Shown: positions 1 to 8,745, counted from the stretch's first letter. The stretch is DNA of 64,000 nucleotides from Streptomyces sp. MP131-18 (GCF_001984575.1 NZ_LZNS01000001.1:6390094-6454093); one strand, 5' to 3'. Notes: a model not told the origin generated them from the sequence alone. Program-made: numbers and translations.

Positions 1-175
1 CCCCTTCGCGCGCCCTCCCGCGCCACCGTCCGCGCCTGTCGCGGGCGTCCGCAGTGCGGGCATGCTGTCCGGGGCGCGTTCCTTCGCCGCTAGGGTGTGT
101 CCGCATGCTTCCCGGCCGACCGGCACGGCCTTGCGCCCTGCCCGACCACCAGCCGACTCGCCAGGAGTGATTCCC
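1..175. other. Upstream region of trpD, no gene seen
   Basis: No convincing gene is visible in these bases. A TAGGGT motif at about 101-106 could be a -10 box for trpD. An in-frame ATG at position 62 lies too far upstream of any ribosome binding site and its translation is Arg/Pro-rich and unlike the family, so it was not used as a start. Confidence 0.5.
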
Positions 176-1240
176 ATGAGCGTCGTGACCCCCGCCGGAG
201 GCTCCCCCGCGGCGGCTCGCACCTGGCCCGACGTGCTGAGCACGCTGATCGCCGGACGGGACCTCACCACGGACGAGGCAGCCTGGGCCATGGACCGCAT
301 CATGAGCGGCGAGGCCACCGACGTGCAGATCGCCGGCTTCGCGGTGGCCCTGCGGGCCAAGGGTGAGACGGTGGACGAGGTTTCCGGCCTGGTGCGGACC
401 ATGTACGAGCACGCCAACCTCATCGAGGTCCCAGGACCCACGGTCGACATCGTCGGCACCGGCGGCGACCGGGCCAGAACGGTCAACATCTCGACGATGT
501 CCGCGATCGTCGTCGCCGGCACGGGGGCCACGGTCGTCAAGCACGGCAACCGCGCGGCCTCGAGCGCGAGCGGCGCCTCCGACGTGCTGGGCGAGCTGGG
601 CGTCAGCCTGGACCTGACGCCGCAGCGGGTCGCCGAGGTCGCCGTGGAGGCCGGCATCACCTTCTGTTTCGCGGTGAAGTTCCACCCGGCGCTGCGCCAC
701 GTCGCGTCGGCCAGGAGGGAGCTGGGCGTCCCCACCCCGTTCAACTTCCTGGGCCCGCTGACCAACCCGGCCCGCGTCGCCGCCCAGGCGACCGGCGTCG
801 CGGACGCCCGGATGGCTCCCATCATGGCGGGCGTCCTGGCCGAACGGGGCGCCTCCGCACTGATCTTCCGCGGCGACGACGGTCTCGACGAGCTGACCAT
901 CACCGCCACGTCGACGGTGTGGACCGTCCGGGACGGCAAGGTGCGCGAGCAGTCCTTCGACCCGCGGGACGTCGGGCTCTCCCTGGCGCCGGTGGAGGCG
1001 CTGCGCGGCGCCGACGCCGCCTACAACGCGGAGGTCGCCCGCCGCCTTCTCGACGGCGAGGCCGGTCCCGTCCGCGACGCCGTCCTGCTCAACTCGGCGG
1101 CGGCGCTGGTCGCCCTCGACCAGCAGGACGCGCCGCTGCCCGACCAGCTCGCGGCGGGCATGGCGCGCGCGGCGGAGTCCATCGACTCGGGCGCTGCCCG
1201 CGACGCGCTGGAGCGGTGGGTCACCGCCACCCACCGGTAG
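176..1240 (+). CDS. trpD: Anthranilate phosphoribosyltransferase
   Basis: TrpD joins anthranilate to phosphoribosyl pyrophosphate in the cytoplasm, the second committed step of tryptophan synthesis. The 354-residue product has the family length, an N-terminal helical dimer region, the GTGGD glycine-rich PRPP loop near residue 94, the NIST segment just after it, and KHGNRAASS near residue 122. The ATG at 176 is chosen because AGGAG sits 8 bases upstream; the longer in-frame ATG at 62 adds an atypical Arg/Pro-rich extension. It stands alone here, away from the anthranilate synthase at 17366-19312. The same trpD next to the respiratory bc1/aa3 region is known from Streptomyces and mycobacteria, but those genes lie outside the window. 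Confidence 0.95.
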   Translation: MSVVTPAGGSPAAARTWPDVLSTLIAGRDLTTDEAAWAMDRIMSGEATDVQIAGFAVALRAKGETVDEVSGLVRTMYEHANLIEVPGPTVDIVGTGGDRARTVNISTMSAIVVAGTGATVVKHGNRAASSASGASDVLGELGVSLDLTPQRVAEVAVEAGITFCFAVKFHPALRHVASARRELGVPTPFNFLGPLTNPARVAAQATGVADARMAPIMAGVLAERGASALIFRGDDGLDELTITATSTVWTVRDGKVREQSFDPRDVGLSLAPVEALRGADAAYNAEVARRLLDGEAGPVRDAVLLNSAAALVALDQQDAPLPDQLAAGMARAAESIDSGAARDALERWVTATHR

Positions 1241-1251
1241 GTGCCGCGGCC

Positions 1252-1276
1252 CGGCCCCCGCCGTCCGCGGGGGCCG
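1252..1276. terminator. Bidirectional terminator between trpD and the Lrp-like gene
   Basis: A perfect 10-bp GC stem (CGGCCCCCGC, loop CGTCC, GCGGGGGCCG) lies between the convergent trpD and Lrp-like genes. There is no U-run, as is common for Streptomyces terminators. Confidence 0.6.
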
Positions 1277-1280
1277 CGGG

Positions 1281-1562
1281 TCAGGAGTCCAGGCCGATGG
1301 CGAACGCGGCCTCCAGATCGTGCCGCGAGTAGGTACGGAACGCGACGTGCGTTTCGGTCGACTCCACGCCCGGCACCTTGCTGATACGGCCGGGAATGAC
1401 TTCCGCGAGGTCGTCGTGGTCGCGTACCCGGACCATGGCGATAAGGTCGTGCGGGCCGGTCACCGAGTAGACCTCGCTGACCCCTTCCATCGCCGCGATC
1501 TGCTCCGCGACCTCCGGGACGCGGTCCACACTGGTCTTGATGAGCACGATCGAAGTGATCAC
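1281..1562 (-). CDS. Stand-alone Lrp/AsnC ligand-binding (RAM) domain protein
   Basis: The 93-residue product (GTG start at 1562, reading MITSIVLIKTSVD...) is only the C-terminal effector-binding domain of Lrp/AsnC regulators. It has the alternating beta-alpha pattern, GVSEVYSVTGPHDL and a KVPGVESTETHVAF strand, and no helix-turn-helix. Such stand-alone RAM proteins are common in actinobacteria and form octamers that bind amino acids; what this one regulates is unknown. An in-frame upstream ATG at 1607 would add 15 basic residues, but GGGAAAGG lies just before the GTG and the homologues I recall begin at MITS. It is convergent with trpD, which suggests but does not prove an amino-acid-related role. 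Confidence 0.85.
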   Translation of the reverse strand: MITSIVLIKTSVDRVPEVAEQIAAMEGVSEVYSVTGPHDLIAMVRVRDHDDLAEVIPGRISKVPGVESTETHVAFRTYSRHDLEAAFAIGLDS

Positions 1563-1681
1563 GGCTGGGCCTTTCCCTGTGCGGCGGACGCGGTACGCAG
1601 GGCTCACCTTAGCCCGGCACGTGGGCCGCGACGGCTACCAGGCCGTAGGGTGACAGTCGATAACGGCAGGGGCGACGGACG

Positions 1682-3049
1682 GTGTGTGCGGTGGTGGAAC
1701 CCACGGACGGTGAGGAGGCGGCGGGGCGGCCGGAGCCGGCCGAGACCCTCGACCGCCCCCTGCCAGATCGGGTCCGTCACCGGGTCATCGTGCTCGCCGG
1801 GGACACGTTCTCCGGGCTGACCATGAGCGAATTGCCCGCCGCGCTCCGGCAGTACGCGCGGTTCACCCCCTCCCGACGGGTGAAATTCGGCGGCAGTGCC
1901 ATGGCCGCGGCCCTGGAGAGCGACACCGTCTTCCGGCAGCGCGTGGCGGCGCGGCTGCGCACCGCGGAGCCGGTGCTCGCCGAGGCCGTCGAACGCGGCG
2001 CCCCGCCGCCCGCGGCCGACCCCGTCGACGTGGCCGCCGCCGCGTTCGTGCTGCGGCCCCAGGGCTGGGCCAAGCTGGTCGCCGCCGCCGGCGAGGAGGC
2101 GCAGCGCGCGCAGGCCGAGCGGGAGGAGCGCGAACGGGAGCGGGAGCTGACGCGGCTGCACGAGGAGCTGGCGCAGGCGCGTTCCGCCGCCCGCGCCGAG
2201 GGCGAACGGCTGCGCGCCGAGCTGGACGCGGCCCGCAAGGAGACCGACGCGGTGCACCGCAAACTGCGCAGCGCCCTCGCCGACGTGCGGCGCGGCGAGG
2301 CCGCGCTTCGCAAGCTGCGGGCCGAGTTCGAGGAGGAGCGGGCCGAGGCGGCGGGGGCGCGGGCGTCCGTGGAGGCCGACGCGCGGCGGCTGCGCGCGCG
2401 GCTCGCGGAGGCGGAGGCGGCGCTGGAGACGAGCCGCAGGTCGGTGCGGGAGGGCCGCGGCATCGAGGACATGCGGCTGCGCCTGCTGCTGGACACGGTG
2501 CTGGACGCCGCCCAGGGAATTCGGCGTGAACTCGCCTTGCCGCCCACCGAACTGAAACCCGCGCAGACCGTTGACGCGGTGGAGCCCGGCGGGATGACGC
2601 CGCAGGACATCGCGCAGCGGGCCCTCGCGGAGGACGACCCGGCCCTGCTCGACCAACTCCTGGCGCTGCCCCAGGCCCACCTGGTCGTGGACGGCTACAA
2701 CGTGACGAAGACCGGCTATCCCACGATGCCGCTGGAGAAGCAGCGGCTGCGCCTGATGCGCGGTCTCGCGGTGCTCGCGGCACAGACCGGCGCGGAGATG
2801 ACCTGCGTCTTCGACGGGGCCGAGCTGGCCGCCCCGGTGCTGCTGACGCCGCCGCGGGGTGTGCGGGTGCTGTTCAGCAAGCCGCGGCAGACCGCGGACG
2901 AGCTGATCCGGCGGCTGGTGCGCGCGGAACCGCCGGGCCGGCCCGTGGTGGTGGTCTCCGCGGACCGCGAGGTAGCCGACGGAGTCGCCAGGGCAGGCGC
3001 CCGCCCCGTCGCCTCCGCGCTGCTGCTGCGGCGGCTCTCCCGCACGTAG
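1682..3049 (+). CDS. NYN-domain (YacP-like) putative RNase with coiled coil
   Basis: The product is about 452-455 residues. Residues 1-130 form an all-alpha N-terminal region. Residues 135-265 are a highly charged Arg/Glu/Ala coiled coil. The C-terminal 120 residues are a NYN/YacP-type PIN-like domain with VVDGYNVTKTGYP, the CVFDGAE acidic strand and VVVVSADREVADG. YacP relatives (Rae1 in Bacillus) are ribosome-associated endoribonucleases, so an RNA-processing role is inferred. GTG codons at 1682, 1691 and 1694 could each initiate; none has a clear Shine-Dalgarno. The gene is monocistronic and followed by the 5' region of the NlpC/P60 gene. Confidence 0.8.
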   Translation: MCAVVEPTDGEEAAGRPEPAETLDRPLPDRVRHRVIVLAGDTFSGLTMSELPAALRQYARFTPSRRVKFGGSAMAAALESDTVFRQRVAARLRTAEPVLAEAVERGAPPPAADPVDVAAAAFVLRPQGWAKLVAAAGEEAQRAQAEREERERERELTRLHEELAQARSAARAEGERLRAELDAARKETDAVHRKLRSALADVRRGEAALRKLRAEFEEERAEAAGARASVEADARRLRARLAEAEAALETSRRSVREGRGIEDMRLRLLLDTVLDAAQGIRRELALPPTELKPAQTVDAVEPGGMTPQDIAQRALAEDDPALLDQLLALPQAHLVVDGYNVTKTGYPTMPLEKQRLRLMRGLAVLAAQTGAEMTCVFDGAELAAPVLLTPPRGVRVLFSKPRQTADELIRRLVRAEPPGRPVVVVSADREVADGVARAGARPVASALLLRRLSRT

Positions 3050-3203
3050 GGCGGTTGGCCCGCCCTTGGCGCTGCTTGTCCCTTCTCAGGTCTTTGCCGC
3101 TCCTTCGTTCCATGTCGTGCCGGTTGCGACGGTCTCGTCCGCCACCGTGCGTGTGCCGTCGCTCGCCGCTCGTGTGAGGTAAGTAAAAAATGCCCGCGGG
3201 GAT
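3050..3203. other. Intergenic DNA after the NYN-domain gene
   Basis: About 150 bases with no gene. Base composition falls near 3180-3195 (AAGTAAAAAA), just before the promoter-like motif at 3204-3233. No clear terminator hairpin was found here. Confidence 0.4.
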
Positions 3204-3233
3204 TTGAAGGAACGAATACGACCTCGCTAGGGT
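3204..3233 (+). promoter_or_regulatory. Promoter of the first NlpC/P60 gene
   Basis: TTGAAG at 3204-3209 and TAGGGT at 3228-3233 are separated by 18 bases, a standard vegetative spacing with a typical Streptomyces -10. Initiation near 3240 would give a 5' leader of about 130 bases before the GTG at 3371. Confidence 0.5.
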
Positions 3234-3239
3234 CGGGCC

Positions 3240-3370
3240 TCGAACCTCCGCGCGGTAGACCATCCATCCGGGATGTCCGCGGGGGAACCGCCGAATCCGT
3301 GGCAGTTGCGCGGAGCCGGGGCCACGCCCCCACTCCCGGCAGGCGGCTGAGGAAGAAGGAGCTCGCCCCA
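3240..3370 (+). promoter_or_regulatory. Long structured 5' leader (riboswitch candidate)
   Basis: CTCCGCGC (3246-3253) can pair with GCGCGGAG (3308-3315), closing a domain that contains the hairpin CATCC/GGATG (3261-3265/3271-3275) and GGGGGAACC followed by GAATCC. A second hairpin, GCCGGG...CCCGGC, lies at 3315-3340, followed by a strong GAGGAAGAAGGAG ribosome site. In streptomycetes, cell-wall hydrolase genes such as rpfA are preceded by c-di-AMP (ydaO) riboswitches, and the GGGGGAACC and GAATCCG words recall that aptamer. The spacing does not match the consensus as I know it, so the class is left open. Confidence 0.45.
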
Positions 3371-4429
3371 GTGGCGTCCCACCGTCGTCCCAAGCAGCCG
3401 AGCCGGGCCCGTGTCACCATCTTCGGCGCGACCGCGGCCGCCGCCACCGTCGCCATTTCGACGCAGACGGCCCAGGCCGACCCCGCGCAGTCCATCGAAG
3501 AGGTTCAGGAAGAGGTCGACCGGCTGTACCAGGAGGCGGAAGCCGCCACCGAGGAGTACAACGGCGCCAAGGAGCGGGAGGAAGAGCTCCAGTCCGAGGT
3601 CGAGGACCTCCAGGACTCCACCGCCCGCGGCCAGGAGGAGCTGAACGAGCTGCGCGGCACGCTCGGTTCCGTCGCCTCGGCCCAGTACCGCAACGGCGGC
3701 CTCGACCCGTCGGTGCAGCTGTTCCTGTCCTCCGACCCCGATGCCTACCTCGACCAGGCGTCGACGCTCGACCAGGTCAGCGGCAAGCAGGCGGAGACGC
3801 TCCGCCTCATCGAGGACCGGCAGCGCACCCTCGACCAGCAGCGCCAGGAGGCCACCGACCGGCTGGCCGAGCTGGAGGACCTGCGCGTCGAGCTGGGCGA
3901 CCAGAAGGAGACGATCCAGGGCAAGCTCAGCGAAGCCCAGTCACTCCTCAACCAGCTGACCGACGAAGAGCGGCAGCGCATCGCCGACGAGGAGGCCGCG
4001 GCAGCGGCCGCGGCGGCGGACCGGGCCAGCCGCGACGGCGAATCCCGCGGCGATCTCGGCGGTTCCGGGGGGACCGGCACCTCTTACGGCCACGCCGCGC
4101 TCGACGCCGCGGCCGGCAAGATCGGCGCCCCCTACGTGTGGGGGGCCACGGGCCCCAGTTCCTTCGACTGCTCCGGCCTGACCTCCTGGGCGTTCAGCCA
4201 GGCCGGCGTCTCCCTGCCGCGCACCTCCCAGGCGCAGGCCGGCATGGGCCCCGCGCTGGGCATGAGCGAACTCGCCCCCGGCGACCTGGTGTTCTTCTAC
4301 AGCGACCTGCACCACGTGGGCATCTACGCCGGGAACGGCCAGATCATCCACGCCCCGCGGCCCGGTTCGAGCGTCGAGTACCTGTCGATCAACGCGATGC
4401 CGTTCCAGTACGGCGTGCGCGTCGGCTGA
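3371..4429 (+). CDS. Secreted coiled-coil NlpC/P60 peptidoglycan hydrolase
   Basis: This 352-residue protein is predicted to be exported and to cut peptidoglycan stem peptides as a C40 cysteine peptidase. Residues 1-38 form a signal peptide ending in AQAD. Residues 45-210 are a long Glu/Gln/Arg coiled coil, as in RipA/Rv2190c-type enzymes. An Ala/Gly linker follows, then the NlpC/P60 domain with FDCSG (catalytic Cys near 267), LHHVGIY (His near 314) and IIHAP. The GTG start follows GAGGAAGAAGGAG by 8 bases. It is immediately followed by a paralogue at 4617-5690, so the two probably arose by tandem duplication. Expression is probably controlled through the long leader. Confidence 0.92.
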   Translation: MASHRRPKQPSRARVTIFGATAAAATVAISTQTAQADPAQSIEEVQEEVDRLYQEAEAATEEYNGAKEREEELQSEVEDLQDSTARGQEELNELRGTLGSVASAQYRNGGLDPSVQLFLSSDPDAYLDQASTLDQVSGKQAETLRLIEDRQRTLDQQRQEATDRLAELEDLRVELGDQKETIQGKLSEAQSLLNQLTDEERQRIADEEAAAAAAAADRASRDGESRGDLGGSGGTGTSYGHAALDAAAGKIGAPYVWGATGPSSFDCSGLTSWAFSQAGVSLPRTSQAQAGMGPALGMSELAPGDLVFFYSDLHHVGIYAGNGQIIHAPRPGSSVEYLSINAMPFQYGVRVG

Positions 4430-4616
4430 CGCGGCGCGCCCCGCCTGGTCCATCCAGGTGATTCCGGGGTTCAAGTGCGCCGTCGCGCCCCCTGCATGAC
4501 CTGCGGTTGCGTCTCCTGACGGGGGCCGCGCGGGCGGTGGTCATCCGTCAACTCCCACTGCCGCGCGGCTACATTCTGCTCCGCTCAGGTCCCCACCGAA
4601 GGGAGCGCGGCCCGCA

Positions 4617-5690
4617 GTGGTTTCCCATCGACTCAACCGCCATGCCTGTTCGAGACGGGTGGCACGGGCAACCGTGCTGTCCGCGGCCGCCACCGCGGCG
4701 GCCGTCATCAGCGCCGTCCCCGTGCTCGCCGAGCCCGGCGCGCCGCCCGCGGACAGCGCGGGCGCGGCCCGCGAGGTGGACCGCCTGTTCGCCGACGCGG
4801 AGCGCGCCGTCGAGGCGTACAACGGAACGGCGGAGCGGGTCGAGACGCTGCGTACCTCGTTCGAGCGCCAGCAGGACCGTGTCTCCCGCGGCCAGGAGGC
4901 CGTCAACGACGCGCGGCGCGCTCTCGGTTCCGCCGCCGCGGCCGAGTACCGGGCCGGCGGGTTCGAGCCGACGCTGGTGCTGATGCTCTCCGGCAGCCCT
5001 GAGACCTACCTCGACCACGCCGCCGTCCTGGACCGGCTCGGCGACCGGCGGGTCGCCGGGCTGCGCGAGCTGCTCGCCGCGCAGCGGGTGCTGGACCAGC
5101 ACCGGCAGGAGGCGGAGGAACAGCTCTCGGAACTCACCGAGGAACAGGCGAGCCTGGCCCGCCACAAGCGCGCCGTGCAGTCCCGGCTCGCCACCGCGCG
5201 GCGCCAGTACGAGCGCCTGAGCGACCAGGAACGCCACGACAGGGAGCGCGCCGACCGCGCCGCGGAGCGCGCGGCCCCGCCGACGGCGGAGCACGGCAAG
5301 CGCGCGCGTGCGGGCGCGCTTCCGCGCGCCGGCGCCCCCGTGTCCGGGCGCGCGGCCGCGGCGGTGGCCGCCGCCCGTGGGGCCGTCGGCCTGCCGTACG
5401 GCTGGGGGCAGGCGGGCCCCGACGCGTTCGACTGCTCCGGGCTGATCCAGTGGGCGTGGGCCCGCGCCGGGGTGGCCCTGCCGCGCACCTCCCAGGCCCA
5501 GGCCGGCGCCGGCCGCCGGGTCGCGCTGTCCGACGCGCAGCCGGGCGACATCGTCGTCTACCGCGAGGACGCGAGCCACGTCGCGATGTACGTGGGCGGC
5601 GGGCAAATGGTGCACGCCCCCTACCCCGGCGCGCAGGTCAGGTACGAGGCGGTGGACGTCATGCCGGTCTCCTCGGTCGTCCGCCCCTGA
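4617..5690 (+). CDS. Secreted coiled-coil NlpC/P60 hydrolase, second paralogue
   Basis: The 357-residue protein repeats the architecture of its neighbour: signal peptide (residues 1-38), Glu/Arg-rich coiled coil (about 45-215), basic linker rich in Arg/Ala, and a C-terminal C40 domain with FDCSG (Cys near 273), SHVAMYVGGG (His near 321) and MVHAP. Matching segments such as the EVDRL start of the coiled coil, SRGQE and LPRTSQAQAG show shared origin with the upstream gene. The GTG at 4617 follows GAAGGGAG. Its own upstream region (4430-4616) has a possible TACATT -10 box near 4570 but not the long structured leader, so the two copies may be controlled differently. Confidence 0.9.
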   Translation: MVSHRLNRHACSRRVARATVLSAAATAAAVISAVPVLAEPGAPPADSAGAAREVDRLFADAERAVEAYNGTAERVETLRTSFERQQDRVSRGQEAVNDARRALGSAAAAEYRAGGFEPTLVLMLSGSPETYLDHAAVLDRLGDRRVAGLRELLAAQRVLDQHRQEAEEQLSELTEEQASLARHKRAVQSRLATARRQYERLSDQERHDRERADRAAERAAPPTAEHGKRARAGALPRAGAPVSGRAAAAVAAARGAVGLPYGWGQAGPDAFDCSGLIQWAWARAGVALPRTSQAQAGAGRRVALSDAQPGDIVVYREDASHVAMYVGGGQMVHAPYPGAQVRYEAVDVMPVSSVVRP

Positions 5691-5714
5691 ACGGGCTCGG
5701 TATCGTCTCGTCTG

Positions 5715-6869
5715 ATGCGTAAGACGTTGATCGTGACGAACGACTTCCCGCCGCGGCCCGGGGGGATTCAGGCGTTCCTGCACAGCATGGCGCTGCGGCT
5801 CGACCCGCAGCAGCTGGTGGTCTATGCCTCCACCTGGGGGCGCGGCGGTGAAGAGGCCAGGGCCGTCGCCGAGTTCGACGCCGAGCAGCCGTTCCCCGTG
5901 GTGCGCGACCACGCCACCATGCTGCTGCCGACCCGGCGGGCCACCCGCCGCGCCACCGCGCTGCTGCGCGCGCACGGCTGCACCGCGGTGTGGTTCGGGG
6001 CTGCGGCGCCGCTCGGCATGATGGCGCCCGCCCTGCGGGCCGCGGGCGCGGAGCGGCTGGTGGCCACCACCCATGGCCACGAGGCGGGCTGGGCACAACT
6101 GCCGGGTGCCCGCACGCTGCTGCGCCGGATCGGCGCCTCCACCGACACCCTGACCTACCTCGGCGAGTACACGCGCAGCCGCATCGCGGGCGCGGTCTCC
6201 GCGGACGCCGCCGCGCGGATGGTGCAACTGCCGCCGGGCGTCGACGAGAAGACGTTCCACCCCGGCTCCGGCGGCGACGCCGTGCGCGCCCGGCTCGGCC
6301 TCACCGACCGGCCGGTCGTGGTCTGCGTGTCCCGACTGGTGCCGCGCAAGGGCCAGGACACCCTGATCCGTGCCCTGCCGCGCATCCTCGCCGCGCAGCC
6401 GGAGACGGTGCTGCTGATCGTCGGCGGCGGCCCGTACCGCGCGGACCTGGAGAAGCTGGCGGCGCGGCTCGGCGTGACGGCGTCGGTCCTGTTCACCGGG
6501 GCGGTGCCCTGGGAGGAGCTGCCCGCCCACTTCGGGGCGGGCGACGTGTTCGCCATGCCGTGCCGCACCCGGCGCGGCGGACTGGACGTCGAAGGGCTCG
6601 GCATCGTCTACCTGGAAGCGTCCGCGACCGGACTGCCGGTCGTCGCGGGGGACTCGGGCGGTGCCCCCGACGCCGTGCTGGACGGCGAGACCGGGTGGGT
6701 CGTGCGCGGCGGCGGCGACGCCGCGCCCGCGGAGACCGCGGAGCGTGTGCTCACCCTCCTGGGCGACGCCGAACTGCGCCGCCGCATGGGCGAGCGGGGC
6801 CGCGCCTGGATCGAGGAACGCTGGCGCTGGGACCTGCTGGTCGACCGGCTCAGGGACCTGCTCGCCTGA
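5715..6869 (+). CDS. GT4 glycosyltransferase, PimB'-like mannosyltransferase
   Basis: The 384-residue protein is a GT-B fold, GT4-family transferase. The N-terminal half opens with VTNDFPPRPGGIQ, the acceptor-side glycine-rich loop. The donor half carries VSRLVPRKGQDTLIRALP (near 205-220), the VGGGPYR segment and the EX7E motif within EGLGIVYLEASATGLPVVAG (near 293-312). Position between NlpC/P60 and an acyl-CoA synthetase matches Rv2188c in M. tuberculosis, which is PimB', the enzyme adding the second mannose to phosphatidylinositol monomannoside. A role in PIM or related glycolipid synthesis at the inner face of the membrane is therefore likely but inferred. It is convergent with the next gene, only 31 bases away. 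Confidence 0.85.
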   Translation: MRKTLIVTNDFPPRPGGIQAFLHSMALRLDPQQLVVYASTWGRGGEEARAVAEFDAEQPFPVVRDHATMLLPTRRATRRATALLRAHGCTAVWFGAAAPLGMMAPALRAAGAERLVATTHGHEAGWAQLPGARTLLRRIGASTDTLTYLGEYTRSRIAGAVSADAAARMVQLPPGVDEKTFHPGSGGDAVRARLGLTDRPVVVCVSRLVPRKGQDTLIRALPRILAAQPETVLLIVGGGPYRADLEKLAARLGVTASVLFTGAVPWEELPAHFGAGDVFAMPCRTRRGGLDVEGLGIVYLEASATGLPVVAGDSGGAPDAVLDGETGWVVRGGGDAAPAETAERVLTLLGDAELRRRMGERGRAWIEERWRWDLLVDRLRDLLA

Positions 6870-6900
6870 CCGCGGGCCCCGCTCCTTTGAAGACGGACCC

Positions 6901-8709
6901 CTAACCGCGGGTGTACAGGGCGTCGATGTCGGCGGCGAAGTCCCGGGCCACGACGTGCCGCTTCAGCTTCAGCGAGGGCGTCAGGTGGCCCGACTCCTCG
7001 GTGAACTGGCCGGGCAGCACCTGGAACGCGCGGACCGACTCGGCGCGCGAGACCGCCGCGTTGCCCTGGTCGACCGCCTCCTGAACGGCAGCGAGCAGGC
7101 CGGGATGGGCCAGCAGCTCGGCGCGGGGCAGCTCGTCCAGGCCCTGCTCGGCCGCCCACCGCGGCAGGAACGCGTCGTCCAGCGTGATCAGCGCGGCGAC
7201 GAACGGGCGGCCCTCGCCGACCACGATGCACTCGGCGACCAGCTCGTGCGCCCGCACCCGGTCCTCGATCACGGCGGGCGCCACGTTCTTCCCGCCGGCC
7301 GTCACCAGGATCTCCTTCTTCCGCCCGGTGATGGTCAGATAACCGTCTTCGTCCAGGGAGCCCAGGTCCCCGGTGCGGAACCAGCCGTCCGCCATCGCCT
7401 CGGCGGCGGCGCCCTCGGCGTTCCAGTACCGCGTGAACAGGTGCTCGCCGCGCACCAGTACCTCGCCGTCCCCTTCGATGCGCACGGCGGAGCCGGGCAG
7501 CGGGCGGCCGACGGTGCCGATCCGCGGCGCGTCCCACGGGTTGAACGCGGTCGGCGCGCAGGTCTCGGTCAGCCCGTACCCCTCCAGGACCGTGAAGCCG
7601 ATGCCGCGGTAGAAGTGCCCCAGCCGCTCGCCCAGCGCCGCGCCGCCGGAGATCGCGTGCGTCGCGCGCCCGCCGAGCGCCGCGCGCAGCCGCCGGTACA
7701 CGAGCCGGTCGAACAGCCGGTGCCGCAGGCGCAGCCCCAGCGGCGGGCCGGACGCCGTGTCCTGCGCCCTGCTGTGGGCGATGGCCACCTCGGCGGCCCG
7801 GTCGAAGATCCGGCCCTTGCCGCCCTCGCGGGCCTTGGCCCGCGCCGAGTTGTACACCTTCTCGAAGACCCGCGGCACGCCAAGGACGATCGTGGGCCGG
7901 AACGAGGCCAGGTCGTCGGTCAGGGCGCTGACGTCCCCGACGTGGCCGAGCCTGATCGGGGCGAGCGCCGAGGCCACCTGGACCATGCGCGCGAAGACGT
8001 GGGCCAGCGGCAGGAAGAGCAGCACCGAACTCTCGCCGGTGCGGAACAGCGGCCCGAGCGCGGCCACCACGTTCCCGCAGTCCGCGAGGAACGCCCGGTG
8101 GGTCAGCACGCAGCCCTTCGGCCGTCCCGTGGTGCCCGAGGTGTAGATCACGGTGGCCGGGGAATCCGGGGTCAGGGTCGCCGTCGCGGCGTCCAGCTCC
8201 CCGTCGGTGACGTCCGCGCCGGCCGTGGTCAGCCGGCCGACCGCGCCTTCGCCCCCGGCGGGCTCGATGCACCACAGGTGGGCCAGCTCCGGCAGTTCGC
8301 CGCGCACCGCCTCCACGGTGTTCCGGTGCTCCGCGGTCTCCACGACGACGGCGACCGCGCCGGAGTCCTTGAGGTTCCACGCGACCTGTTCCGGCGAGCT
8401 GGTCTCGTACACCGGGACGGTGACCGCGCCCACCGACCAGATCGCGAAGTCGAACAGGGACCACTCGTATCGGGTACGCGACATCAGGCCGACCCGCTCG
8501 CCCGGGGCGATCCCGGCCCGGAGCAGACCCTTGGCGACCGCCCGCACCTCGGCGAGGAACCGGGTCGCGGTCACGTCCGCCCAGCCGCCGTCCGTCCTGC
8601 GGGAGTACACCGCGACGTCCGGGTGCCGCCCGGCGTTCGCCGTGAGCAGCCCGGGAAGATGACCGTCCGCGGGCACCTCATACCGGGCCGGAAGGCTGAA
8701 CTCCTGCAC
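6901..8709 (-). CDS. Long-chain fatty-acid-CoA ligase (FadD15-like)
   Basis: This 602-residue AMP-forming synthetase activates fatty acids to acyl-CoA through an acyl-adenylate. It shows the ATP-binding signature YTSGTTGRPKG at residues 189-199, GYGLTET, the TGDLG motif and ITGRKKEILVTAGGKNVAP with the hinge and C-terminal catalytic region. The GTG start follows GAGGAG. It is transcribed away from the SRPBCC gene, with about 150 bases of divergent promoter DNA carrying a GTCACGTTC direct repeat. The position next to PimB' equals Rv2187 (fadD15), which suggests a role in envelope lipid metabolism. Substrate chain length cannot be read from sequence. Confidence 0.93.
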   Translation of the reverse strand: MQEFSLPARYEVPADGHLPGLLTANAGRHPDVAVYSRRTDGGWADVTATRFLAEVRAVAKGLLRAGIAPGERVGLMSRTRYEWSLFDFAIWSVGAVTVPVYETSSPEQVAWNLKDSGAVAVVVETAEHRNTVEAVRGELPELAHLWCIEPAGGEGAVGRLTTAGADVTDGELDAATATLTPDSPATVIYTSGTTGRPKGCVLTHRAFLADCGNVVAALGPLFRTGESSVLLFLPLAHVFARMVQVASALAPIRLGHVGDVSALTDDLASFRPTIVLGVPRVFEKVYNSARAKAREGGKGRIFDRAAEVAIAHSRAQDTASGPPLGLRLRHRLFDRLVYRRLRAALGGRATHAISGGAALGERLGHFYRGIGFTVLEGYGLTETCAPTAFNPWDAPRIGTVGRPLPGSAVRIEGDGEVLVRGEHLFTRYWNAEGAAAEAMADGWFRTGDLGSLDEDGYLTITGRKKEILVTAGGKNVAPAVIEDRVRAHELVAECIVVGEGRPFVAALITLDDAFLPRWAAEQGLDELPRAELLAHPGLLAAVQEAVDQGNAAVSRAESVRAFQVLPGQFTEESGHLTPSLKLKRHVVARDFAADIDALYTRG

Positions 8710-8724
8710 CGCTGCTCCTCATCT

Positions 8725-8745
8725 GTCACGTTCTCCGTCACGTTC
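8725..8745. repeat. GTCACGTTC direct repeat upstream of fadD
   Basis: GTCACGTTC occurs at 8725-8733 and again at 8737-8745, a 12-base period, immediately upstream of the acyl-CoA synthetase start and between divergent promoters. This is the geometry of a regulator site with tandem half-sites. A TAGCCT -10-like box for the SRPBCC gene lies near 8806. Confidence 0.35.
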
